A stretch of 64,000 nt of DNA from Ahaetulla prasina (Eukaryota; Chordata; Lepidosauria; Squamata; Colubridae), in contig NC_080540.1 of NCBI RefSeq assembly GCF_028640845.1, positions 156,386,438 to 156,450,437 on the forward strand. Reading direction: 5' to 3'. A program made the translations under genes and the position numbers. Positions 34,245-44,839 of this stretch are shown one piece after another. Every line of letters starts with the position of its first letter. Within the stretch, counting starts at the first letter, position 1. The notes below the pieces were generated by a model. That model searched no databases and had not been told where the DNA came from. It saw only the letters and a list, made by a program, of their open reading frames with translations.

Positions 34245-34519
34245 GTTTAAACCCTTGAGATTGTCCGCTCAGTCTCTTGTTGCATCTCCAAGTAGAGATG
34301 GGAAAGTCTACTCTGAAACTTTGGAGGGGGGGTGGTGGAAAATCTGCACAGTTGCCATTTCAGATGTTGAACTGCAACTCCAGTAGCTCCAGAAAGTATT
34401 GCCAGCAGTCAGGAATGATACAGCTATAATCCAACACCAGGTCAGCCAAAGGTAGATGGTGAAAAATTAGGGGGTCCAAAGTTCTGTGTCCATATAAGGC
34501 AGCCCCGCATTATTTTTAG

Positions 34520-34796
34520 CCTGTGTTTTTTTTTCATATATATGTTACCACCAATTTTTCATTACTGGCTCATGATAATTTTTACAGATGTTCCAATGAA
34601 TCATTTTAGCAACTGTGTTATGTTGTTTATAATCAATTTGTGTAATCTTTTTGCATGAATTGAGTATGTAGTTTACTGTTTCTTCTACTTTGCATAAACT
34701 GGTCTTTGAATTGTTTGGCAATTTTTCAATTCTGACCTTGATTGTACTCATTTGAATTGCTTGTTTTTGCAAACCTAAATTCAATCCTTCAGCAAT
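34520..34796 (-). mobile_element. RLE-type LINE fragment, second copy
   Basis: Closely matches 10225-10495: minus strand reads ETVNYILNSCKKITQIDYKQ. Same R4/Rex6-like family. Confidence 0.75.
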
Positions 34797-34945
34797 GTGG
34801 CTCCATGGCTAAGACACTGAGCTTGTCAATCAGAAAGGTTGGCAGTTCAGCAGTTCGAATCCCTAGTACAGGTCTCCTGCGTGAGCAAGGGGTTGGACTA
34901 GATGATCTCCAAGGTTCCTTCCAACTCTGTTACTGTTGTTTCAGT
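34797..34945 (+). mobile_element. Short SINE: tRNA-like head fused to CR1-like tail
   Basis: Head GGCTCCATGGCTAAGACACT with box B-like GTTCGAATCCC, then directly GGGGTTGGACTAGATGATCT and CTTCCAACTCTGTTACTG, the same 3' end as the CR1-like copies at 18120 and 52235. Confidence 0.7.
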
Positions 34946-35186
34946 TTTTACACAGGAGAAACAGAGCTGCCCTCCCAGTTGCACTCAACTGTAATATAAA
35001 TAAGCCCAGCAACCCTTTTTTCTTGGCTAGGTCCCCATGACATTACATTCATCTCATTCAAAGCCTGAAAGTGACATTTCTGCAAGTCATGTGTTGAGGT
35101 AGGGGTTCCCCCTTTAACCAATTGGTAGATTGATAAAATGCTTCATTATTCTTCACATTAGAAGCCAAGAGCCAGAGGGACCAAAG

Positions 35187-35600
35187 CAGGGGTGAAATGT
35201 TCCCGGTTTGGACCGGATCACCCGATCCGGTAGCAATGGTGGCGGGTGGTTCAGAGAACCGGTAGCAAAAATCCCTGCCCCCCCCCTGCCCAGCTGAGTC
35301 GCGCAATCATCAGAGGTTGGGGTTTTTTTTTACTTTTATAAGCATTTTTTCTTCGGCCCAAAAAATGCTTTTAAAAGTTTTAAAAAAAAGCCTCTGATGA
35401 TCGTGTGGCTCAGCTGGGATCGTCAGAGGAGCCTTTTAAAAGCATTTTTTTACAACCTCTTCGACCGAAGAGATTGTAGAAAAAATGCTTTTAAAAGTAA
35501 AAAAAAAAAAGTTGGCCACGCCCACCCAGTCACATTACCACCACCACCACCAAACCACACCCACAGAACCGGTAGTAACAAATTTTACATTTCACCCCTG
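35187..35600 (+). mobile_element. hAT MITE E1, left border of the tandem duplication
   Basis: CAGGGGTGAAATG to CATTTCACCCCTG (perfect 13-bp inverted ends), target duplication GACCAAAG on both sides (35179-35186, 35601-35608). Internal foldback around ACAACCTCTTCG / CGAAGAGATTGT flanked by TTTTAAAAGCATTTTTT. 414 bp, non-coding. Confidence 0.96.
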
Positions 35601-35616
35601 GACCAAAGATTGGTAC

Positions 35617-35800
35617 AGGTAGTTCTCAACTTACAACCATTCAAAGTTACAACTGCACTGAAAAAAGTACTTAAAACTAGTCCTCACAATTACTGCCAGT
35701 TGTTATGTGATCAAAATTCAGGCACTTTGCAACTGGTATGAATTTACAATAGTTGCAGCATCCCAGGATAATGTGATCACCATTTACGAACCTTCCCAGG
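35617..35800 (+). mobile_element. Partial TA-type squamate MITE in U1
   Basis: Begins TA then CAGGTAGTTCTCAACTTAC. The 5' half of the family seen complete at 57549-57932. Duplicated at 40444-40627. Confidence 0.75.
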
Positions 35801-35809
35801 GGGCTTCTG

Positions 35810-37220
35810 ATGAGTAAAGTCAGTGGGGGAAAGCCTAATTCACGGGTCTCTGAGGAGGAATGCCAGCAGATAGCCCGAATCTGCAAAAGTGAAGTCAGGA
35901 AAGCCAAGGCCCAGAACGAACAAAGACTTGCAACACAAGTCTGTTGGAAGGAAAAGCCATCCGATTCCGTTCCAAGCTGGGAGAAAGAGACTGGAAACAT
36001 GGAGGCTGATGGGAAAGAAAGGTTTATCGATGAAGCGGAACAACCAAGCACATGGGATTCTGGGCAGCTGACAAAATGGTTGAATGAGTGGATGGATCTT
36101 TATAGGTTTCTGTGACTTTGAAGTTTGGACTGCTCTTGGGGTGGTGCAATGAAGGGGCTTGTGTTCTGAAAGGCTGCTGGGCAATTCCTATTGTGGGGAA
36201 TGGCTTTTCTCCTTTGTTGGATCTTCGATGAGGGGCTGCTTTCTAATTCTACCATTCTGCCTTTGTTAGCTGGAGTTTCAAAATTTCCTGTCTTGAATGG
36301 ATTACCAAATCTGCATTTCTAAAAGCTGGCCGCCTCAGTTTCTGCTTGGGGGCAGGGAGACTGGTACTGGTTGCTGTCTCCCTTAAGATTTTTTTTTAAT
36401 TTCTCCGTTAGGGGAAATATATTATCCTGCCTTTTTAATATTTCTCAAAATATTTCATTCTTCTGGGAAGGGGCTTCCCATAAGTCAAAGATAATTTTTA
36501 AAAAGTTTCTTTCAATATGTAAATAACAAGAAAAAAGTCAAGGAAATGGTAGGTGCACTTAAGAGAGAAGATGGCAAGGAAGTAACAGGCAGCAGAGAGA
36601 AAGCAGAGCTGTTTAACTCAGTCAGTCACCCAATTGACTTTATGCTAAGGTAGGACTAGAACTCACTGTCTCCCAGTTTCTAGCCTGGTGCCTTAACCCA
36701 CTGGCTCTCTAGGAGAAGTACTGTTGAAGCTCATTCTGGGGTTTGCTCCCCATTTTGTCTGCTGATGTCCCGATGGATGCAAGACTGCAAAATCTGAGAA
36801 TATATGTGATATATAGAGATCAGTTTTTATGCAAAAAGAAACGATAGCCCAGTCTACCAAAAACGTAACTGTAAAAGACAGACTAGAAATAAAAATTAAA
36901 ATAAGCAAGAAAATGGATAGAGAACACCCATCTGATCTTGACTGGGAGCTGATGGATTACATCCCAGTTTCTGAAAGAGCTGGCAGATGTTATCTCAGAA
37001 CCAGTGTATCACATCTTTCAAAAATCCTGGAACACCGGGGAATTACCTGAGGATTGAAAAAAAAGCTGAAGTGGTTCCTATCTTCAAAAAAAAAAGGGGG
37101 GGGGGAACAGACCCAGGAAACTACAGATCAGTCAGCCTAATATCGGTACCTGGGAAGATTGTCCCAAACCAAGATGATCCAGTTTCACAAGACCCATTTG
37201 ACACAAACAAATCTAGTATG
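35810..37220 (+). mobile_element. Dead CR1/Jockey-type LINE ORF2 remnant in U1
   Basis: Pieces read ARICKSEVRKAKAQNEQRLA, then MVGALKREDGKEVTGSREKA, and later AEVVPIFKKKRGGGTDPGNY RSVSLISVPGKI. These are consecutive blocks of the linker and RT domain of CR1-like LINEs, with frameshifts and a SINE fragment (36600-36712) between them. Duplicated at 40637-42047. Confidence 0.8.
36600..36712 (-). mobile_element. Sauria-type SINE fragment in U1
   Basis: Minus strand reads GTTAAGGCACCAGGCTAGAA then ACTGGGAGACAGTGAGTTCT. Truncated. Duplicated at 41427-41539. Confidence 0.7.
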
Positions 37221-37684
37221 TGAATTTTAATTCATTTAAGGATCAATGAGGACTTACAATCTATCCTCCAGATGTTTTGATCTATATCAGGGATGTCAAA
37301 CTCGCGGCCCACAGGCCAGATGCGTCACGTGCTGGACAACCCTGTTTTAGCAAAGGGGGGAAAATAGTTGCGATACGTCATGTGATGAAAATGTGACCCC
37401 CCCTGATCTATAACTACCATTTTTTTGGGCCAGCCATAGTCACTGGCTGAGCTAATTGAGAAAATTACAATTTGGATGGCAGCTGTTGAGGAAAATTGCA
37501 TAAATATCCCTCATCTCAAGACCAAGTTAGATATTCTGCAAATTACAGCAGTTTGTGTTTCTTCCATTGTCCAACTGCTGTGATTTCTAACTAAGATCCC
37601 ACCTTTGAAGTGTGTGTTTTCATTTCAAAGTAAATCTATCCGTTAGTAGCAATAGCGGTTTCCTTCCTCGCCTATGATATATAT

Positions 37685-38315
37685 CAGTGATGGCTAACCT
37701 TTTCCAGACCGAGTGCCTGAGGCATGCACGTGTGCGCATGAATGCGTGCATGTGTGCCCGGACCCCCAAAATACAATGCGCACCTGGCCCCATCTCCCCA
37801 CACATGAGTGCATGGCCTCCTACATGCCCCCTGCCCCCCACACATGCGCAAGTGCCTCCCCTGCGTACCCTGCCCACACACATGTGCATGTGCCTCCTCC
37901 CGTACACACCCTCCATGTGCACAGCAAAGACGCAAAGACCAGCTGGCTGGTGGGAAGCGCATGCGCATGCGCAGCAGAGTTGAACTGGGACGACAGCTCA
38001 CGTGCCATCAGAAAGGGCGCTGCATGCCAGACTCTATGGTCTCTTCCCAAAATCCCCAAAGCTTTAACCAAAAACTATCTACTATTGACCTCACCCCATT
38101 CCTAAGAGGTCTGTAAGGGCCGTGCATAAGAGCACCAACGTGCCTAATGTTCCCTTTGATTATATCCAATTTCATATAGTTATTACATACTTATGATTAT
38201 ATATATGCTTATAAATCGTATAGTTATTTCATGCTTATGCTTATATATAATGTGACAAATAAAATAAATAAATAAAATAAATGCCACCTCTGGCATGAGT
38301 GCCGTAAGCTCTCGG
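37685..38315 (+). mobile_element. hAT-like MITE with nested LINE end in U1
   Basis: Starts CAGTGATGGCTAACC after ATATATAT (37677-37684); a degraded right end CTCTCGG at 38315 is followed by ATATATAT (38316-38323). A LINE 3' end (38030-38280) sits inside it, flanked by ATGCCA on both sides. Contains the NRF1-type palindrome TGCGCATGCGCA at 37962-37973. Confidence 0.65.
38030..38280 (+). mobile_element. LINE 3' end nested in the hAT MITE, U1
   Basis: Begins GACTCTATGGTCTCTTCCC and ends TGTGACAAATAAAATAAATA. Encodes the tail of the FSNRVVNAWNALPDSVV-type LINE frame. Target duplication ATGCCA (38024-38029, 38281-38286). Confidence 0.75.
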
Positions 38316-38814
38316 ATATATATTATATACAGTACCTTTGGGAGAGGAGATGCTTGTTTTCTGATATAATAATTATTTATTAGCATTCTGAAGTCTTCCA
38401 AACCTACTGAGTGTGATTAAGAATAGAATCTTGACCTCATTAGAGCTCAGAAGGATTTTTGTAGAAGTAAAGCTAGTGTGGGAATCAACACTCTTCTCCT
38501 TACTGACCACAGGGAGTTTCATTTGCATTTCTGCATGTTTCCCAATACAGGATAACTTAAAGTTACTTCTGAGTAAAGTGAGGTATTTTCTGGAACAAGA
38601 CAAAAAAAAAAACAGTTCAGGAACTATTGTAAGTTAAGAAGCTATTTTTACTTACGGTCAAAATGGAAAGAAAATAATTTAATTAGATACTAGGCTAAGA
38701 TGTAACTATAGGGTTAAATTTATTAAATGTTTTTAGAGCTGTAACTTTAGCAATTCTTAGAAATAAGTTTCTGGAAACATTTGGAAAGGTTAGCCAAATA
38801 ACCCTAACCCTAAC

Positions 38815-39365
38815 TCAAGATCTCTTCTTTCCATATTTCATCTGTAAACAAATAATAAAGCCTCAATGTTTCATTTTAATCAGCAAAAGCCCATTACCAG
38901 AAATAACAATATATGCATTATAGCCTTAAACAAATTGATTTCATATTTGTTTTATTTGTTTATCATTTTCTGTAAAGATATAACAAAAAGGTCTCTTCTA
39001 CCCATATCTCATATCTATATATAAAACTTTAAAACTTTATCATTTAATTAATCAAGAAAAATAATATTAAAATCTACCAGGAACAACATTTTGAAAAGCT
39101 TAATCTTTAATCCCTTCAAATAGTGACTTGTAAAATCATTTCTTATCATTTTCTCTTCATCTTCTCTCAGAAACTCCTTCACAAATTTTACATTTTTTTT
39201 TCAATTTTAATACCGTAACTTATCACTTTCTCTAAAACATACAACAACAGAAAATCTCCCATTTCCATAACTTGCCTATAAGCAAATGTTTAAAGTCTCA
39301 TCATTAAGTCCTGGTCATGAAAAAATCATTAAAATGTCAAACAAAAATTACAAATTTGAACAAAG
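38815..39365 (-). repeat. A/T-rich repeat in U1, same family as PAN2 intron 2
   Basis: Its reverse complement shares TTTCTGAGAGAAGATGAAGA and ATTTGAAGGGATTAA with 2100-3030. Duplicated at 43642-44190. Confidence 0.6.
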
Positions 39366-39379
39366 AAAATAAGAAAATC

Positions 39380-39770
39380 AAAATATGATTGGGCACTCCA
39401 GTGCCCTTGAGCACACATGCCCCCTTAAGGGCCTTTTAAATATGGAGTAAGGTCCACAGAAGTTGTTAGAATTAAAAACTGTGAAAGTTAATGGCTGAGA
39501 CAACTGACTTCGACAATTCTGTTACAAAAATTGAATTGTTCACAATCGAGTTTAGAGCAGTTTATATTAAGTTTAAAGTGATTTTTTGCACGTGTTACAT
39601 TACAATTAAAGGTCTAAAAGTCATTTACAAGTAAAGCATTACTGTGTACAATCTGGATGCAATACTTAAGTCTGATCGCAAGTGTCACAATTCTAAATTA
39701 TCCAAACCAAAAATTTCAAGCCTAGTAGCATAAGGTATTCTATTATGGACAAAATAACGCAAGAACTTTT
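39380..39770 (-). mobile_element. Old LINE 3' region in U1
   Basis: Degraded relative of 51420-51790: shares AAAATTTCAAGCCTAGTAGC-like end and the TAAGGTCCACAG block. Duplicated at 44205-44596. Confidence 0.6.
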
Positions 39771-40016
39771 CTTGTAAATACTTCTGAACTTGCTCAGAGG
39801 TTTTAATGTCTGATAAAGATTCCAGATAGTTTTAATCTTGATCAAATAAGCCAACTCTCTATTCCTACTTTTGCTTTCAAAAGTCTTGATGCAAAGGGAA
39901 AAAAATGAAAAATCCGTTTTTGGGGCATACTTTAAAGAAACAAAATAGTGTCTTAAAAGTTGATTTTTTTTCTTTTTAATCTTTTCTCCGGAAGTCCTTT
40001 ATAACTACAGTATAAC

Positions 40017-40427
40017 CAGGGGTGAAATGCTCCCGGTTCAGACCGGATTGCCTGATTCTATAGCGATGGGGGTGGGTGGTTCGGAGAACTGGTAGCAAAA
40101 ATCCCTCCCCCCACCACCCATGCTCAGCTGAGCTGCACAATCATCAGAGGTGTTTTTTTAAAACTTTTAAAAGCATTTTTTCTTCGGCTGAAAAAATGCT
40201 TTTAAAAGTAAAAAAAAAAGCTTCCGATGACCACGTGGCTCAGTTGGGATCATCAGAACCCTTTAAAAGCATTTTTTTACAACCTCTTCGGCCAAAGAGA
40301 TTGTGGAAAAAATGCTTTTAAAAGTAAAAAAAAAAAAGTTGGCCACGCCCACCCAGTCACATTACCACCACCACCACCAAACCACACCCACAGAACCGGT
40401 AGTAACAAATTTTACATTTCACCCCTG
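40017..40427 (+). mobile_element. hAT MITE E2, chimera at the duplication junction
   Basis: Same family as E1 and E3, but its flanks do not match each other. The left flank is AGTATAAC (as at both sides of E3) and the right flank is GACCAAAG (as at both sides of E1). Its left third reads like E3 (CGGTTCAGACCGGATTGCCT), its right part like E1 (AGAGATTGT, CACCACCACCACCAAACCAC). The switch lies within about 40150-40290. Confidence 0.95.
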
Positions 40428-40636
40428 GACCAAAGATTGGTACAGGTAGTTCTCAACTTACAACCATTCAAAGTTACAACTGCACTGAAAAAAGTACTTA
40501 AAACTAGTCCTCACAATTACTGCCAGTTGTTATGTGATCAAAATTCAGGCACTTTGCAACTGGTATGAATTTACAATAGTTGCAGCATCCCAGGATAATG
40601 TGATCACCATTTACGAACCTTCCCAGGGGGCTTCTG

Positions 40637-42047
40637 ATGAGTAAAGTCAGTGGGGGAAAGCCTAATTCACGGGTCTCTGAGGAGGAATGCCAGCAGATAG
40701 CCCGAATCTGCAAAAGTGAAGTCAGGAAAGCCAAGGCCCAGAACGAACAAAGACTTGCAACACAAGTCTGTTGGAAGGAAAAGCCATCCGATTCCGTTCC
40801 AAGCTGGGAGAAAGAGACTGGAAACATGGAGGCTGATGGGAAAGAAAGGTTTATCGATGAAGCGGAACAACCAAGCACATGGGATTCTGGGCAGCTGACA
40901 AAATGGTTGAATGAGTGGATGGATCTTTATAGGTTTTTGTGACTTTGAAGTTTGGACTGCTCTTGGGGTGGTGCAATGAAGGGGCTTGTGTTCTGAAAGG
41001 CTGCTGGGCAATTCCTATTGTGGCGAATGGCTTTTCTCCTTTGTTGGATCTTCGATGAGGGGCTGCTTTCTAATTCTACCATTCTGCCTTTGTTAGCTGG
41101 AGTTTCAAAATTTCCTGTCTTGAATGGATTACCAAATCTGCATTTCTAAAAGCTGGCCGCCTCAGTTTCTGCTTGGGGGCAGGGAGACTGGTACTGGTTG
41201 CTGTCTCCCTTAAGATTTTTTTTTAATTTCTCCGTTAGGGGAAATATATTATCCTGCCTTTTTAATATTTCTCAAAATATTTCATTCTTCTGGGAAGGGG
41301 CTTCCCATAAGTCAAAGATAATTTTTAAAAAGTTTCTTTCAATATGTAAATAACAAGAAAAAAGTCAAGGAAATGGTAGGTGCACTTAAGAGAGAAGATG
41401 GCAAGGAAGTAACAGGCAGCAGAGAGAAAGCAGAGCTGTTTAACTCAGTCAGTCACCCAATTGACTTTATGCTAAGGTAGGACTAGAACTCACTGTCTCC
41501 CAGTTTCTAGCCTGGTGCCTTAACCCACTGGCTCTCTAGGAGAAGTACTGTTGAAGCTCATTCTGGGGTTTGCTCCCCATTTTGTCTGCTGATGTCCCGA
41601 TGGATGCAAGACTGCAAAATCTGAGAATATATGTGATATATAGAGATCAGTTTTTATGCAAAAAGAAACGATAGCCCAGTCTACCAAAAACGTAACTGTA
41701 AAAGACAGACTAGAAATAAAAATTAAAATAAGCAAGAAAATGGATAGAGAACACCCATCTGATCTTGACTGGGAGCTGATGGATTACATCCCAGTTTCTG
41801 AAAGAGCTGGCAGATGTTATCTCAGAACCAGTGTATCACATCTTTCAAAAATCCTGGAACACCGGGGAATTACCTGAGGATTGAAAAAAAAGCTGAAGTG
41901 GTTCCTATCTTCAAAAAAAAAAGGGGGGGGGGAACAGACCCAGGAAACTACAGATCAGTCAGCCTAATATCGGTACCTGGGAAGATTGTCCCAAACCAAG
42001 ATGATCCAGTTTCACAAGACCCATTTGACACAAACAAATCTAGTATG
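40637..42047 (+). mobile_element. Dead CR1/Jockey-type LINE remnant in U2
   Basis: Copy of 35810-37220, still encoding the same broken frames, so the LINE was already dead before duplication. Confidence 0.8.
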
Positions 42048-42510
42048 TGAATTTTAATTCATTTAAGGATCAATGAGGACTTACAATCTATCCTCCAGAT
42101 GTGTTGATCTATATCAGGGGTGTCAAACTCGCGGCCCACAGGCCAGATGCGTCACGTGCTGGACAACCCTGTTTTAGCAAAGGGGGGAAAATAGTTGCGA
42201 TACGTCATGTGATGAAAACGTGACCCCCTGCTCTATAACTACCATTTTTTTTTGGCCAGCCATAGTCACTGGCTGAGCTAATTGAGAAAATTACAATTTG
42301 GATGGCAGCTGTTGAGGAAAATTGCATAAATGTCCCTCATCTCAAGACCAAGTTAGATATTCTGCAAATTACAGCAGTTTGTGTTTCTTCCATTGTACAA
42401 CTGCTGTGATTTCTAACTAAGATCCCACCTTTGAAGTGTGTGTTTTCATTTCAAAGTAAATCTATCCGTTAGTAGCAATAGCGGTTTCCTTCCTCGCCTA
42501 TGATATATAT

Positions 42511-43142
42511 CAGTGATGGCTAACCTTTTCCAGACCGAGTGCCTGAGGCATGCACGTGTGCGCATGAATGCGTGCATGTGTGCCCGGACCCCCAAAATAC
42601 AATGCGCACCTGGCCCCCATCTCCCCACACATGAGTGCATGGCCTCCTACATGCCCCCTGCCCCCCACACATGCGCAAGTGCCTCCCCTGCGTACCCTGC
42701 CCACACACATGTGCATGTGCCTCCTCCCGTACACACCCTCCATGTGCACAGCAAAGACGCAAAGACCAGCTGGCTGGTGGGAAGCGCATGCGCATGCGCA
42801 GCAGAGTTGAACTGGGACGACAGCTCACGTGCCATCAGAAAGGGCGCTGCATGCCAGACTCTATGGTCTCTTCCCAAAATCCCCAAAGCTTTAACCAAAA
42901 ACTATCTACTATTGACCTCACCCCATTCCTAAGAGGTCTGTAAGGGCCGTGCATAAGAGCACCAACGTGCCTAATGTTCCCTTTGATTATATCCAATTTC
43001 ATATAGTTATTACATACTTATGATTATATATATGCTTATAAATCGTATAGTTATTTCATGCTTATGCTTATATATAATGTGACAAATAAAATAAATAAAT
43101 AAAATAAATGCCACCTCTGGCATGAGTGCCGTAAGCTCTCGG
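42511..43142 (+). mobile_element. hAT-like MITE with nested LINE end in U2
   Basis: Copy of 37685-38315. NRF1-type palindrome at 42789-42800; nested LINE at 42857-43107 between ATGCCA repeats. Confidence 0.65.
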
Positions 43143-44839
43143 ATATATATTATATACAGTACCTTTGGGAGAGGAGATGCTTGTTTTCTGATATAATAAT
43201 TATTTATTAGCATTCTGAAGTCTTCCAAACCTACTGAGTGTGATTAAGAATAGAATCTTGACCTCATTAGAGCTCAGAAGGATTTTTGTAGAAGTAAAGC
43301 TAGTGTGGGAATCAACACTCTTCTCCTTACTGACCACAGGGAGTTTCATTTGCATTTCTGCATGTTTCCCAATATAGGATAACTTAAAGTTACTTCTGAG
43401 TAAAGTGAGGTATTTTCTGGAACAAGACAAAAAAAAAAACAGTTCAGGAACTATTGTAAGTTAAGAAGCTATTTTTACTTACGGTCAAAATGGAAAGAAA
43501 ATAATTTAATTAGATACTAGGCTAAGATGTAACTATAGGGTTAAATTTATTAAATGTTTTTAGAGCTGTAACTTTAGCAATTCTTAGAAATAAGTTTCTG
43601 GAAACATTTGGAAAGGTTAGCCAAATAACCCTAACCCTAACTCAAGATCTCTTCTTTCCATATTTCATCTGTAAACAAATAATAAAGCCTCAATGTTTCA
43701 TTTTAATCAGCAAAAGCCCATTACCAGAAATAACAATATATGCATTATAGCCTTAAACAAATTGATTTCATATTTGTTTTATTTGTTTATCATTTTCTGT
43801 AAAGATATAACAAAAAGGTCTCTTCTACCCATATCTCATATCTATATATAAAACTTTAAAACTTTATCATTTAATTAATCAAGAAAAATAATATTAAAAT
43901 CTACCAGGAACAACATTTTGAAAAGCTTAATCTTTAATCCCTTCAAATAGTGACTTGTAAAATCATTTCTTATCATTTTCTCTTCATCTTCTCTCAGAAA
44001 CTCCTTCACAAATTTTACATTTTTTTTTCAATTTTAATACCGTAACTTATCACTTTCTCTAAAACATACAACAACAGAAAATCTCCCATTTCCATAACTT
44101 GCCTATAAGCAAATGTTTTAAAGTCTCATCATTAAGTCCTGGTCATGAAAAATCATTAAAATGTCAAACAAAATTACAAATTTGAACAAAGAAAATAAGA
44201 AAATCAAAATATGATTGGGCACTCCAGTGCCCTTGAGCACATGCCCCTTAAGGGCCTTTTAAATATGGAGTAAGGTCCACAGAAGTTGTTAGAATTAAAA
44301 ACTGTGAAAGTTAATGGCTGAGACAACTGACTTCGACAATTCTGTTACAAAAATTGAATTGTTCACAATCGAGTTTAGAGCAGTTTATATTAAGTTTAAA
44401 GTGATTTTTTGCACGTGTTACATTACAATTAAAGGTCTAAAAGTCATTTACAAGTAAAGCATAACTGTGTACAATCTGGATGCAATACTTAAGTCTGATC
44501 GCAAGTGTCACAATTCTAAATTATCCAAACCAAAAATTTCAAGCCTAGTAGCATAAGGTATTCTATTATGGACAAAATAACGCAAGAACTTTTCTTGTAA
44601 ATACTTCTGAACTTGCTCAGAGGTTTTAATGTCTGATAAAGATTCCAGATAGTTTTAATCTTGATCAAATAAGCCAACTCTCTATTCCTACTTTTGCTTT
44701 CAAAAGTCTTGATGCAAAGGGAAAAAAATGAAAAATCCGTTTTTGGGGCATACTTTAAAGGAACAAAATAGTGTCTTAAAAGTTGATTTTTTTTCTTTTT
44801 AATCTTTTCTCCGGAAGTCCTTTATAACTACAGTATAAC

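Larger units (their letters stand above)
35601..40016 (+). repeat. Tandem duplication unit U1 (about 4.4 kb)
   Basis: Repeated head-to-tail as 40428-44839 at an offset of about 4827 bp. By eye, about a dozen substitutions and a few 1-3 bp indels separate them. Content: MITE fragment, dead CR1-like LINE, Sauria SINE fragment, hAT MITE with a nested LINE end, A/T-rich repeat, LINE end. Confidence 0.97.
40428..44839 (+). repeat. Tandem duplication unit U2 (about 4.4 kb)
   Basis: Second copy of U1. Sub-elements at the same relative places: MITE fragment 40444-40627, CR1-like remnant 40637-42047, SINE fragment 41427-41539, hAT MITE 42511-43142 with nested LINE 42857-43107, A/T-rich repeat 43642-44190, LINE end 44205-44596. 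Confidence 0.97.

Noticed and set aside
38800..38816. Telomere-like CCCTAACCCTAA run (and its duplicate near 43627)
   Set aside because: Only about two and a half units; too short to call an interstitial telomere scar.
42513..42932. 139-codon open frame (and its twin in the first unit, 37713-38105)
   Set aside because: It lies in a G/C-rich hAT MITE and runs into a LINE tail; the composition, overlapping frames on both strands and breakage by a 1-bp indel between the two copies argue against coding.
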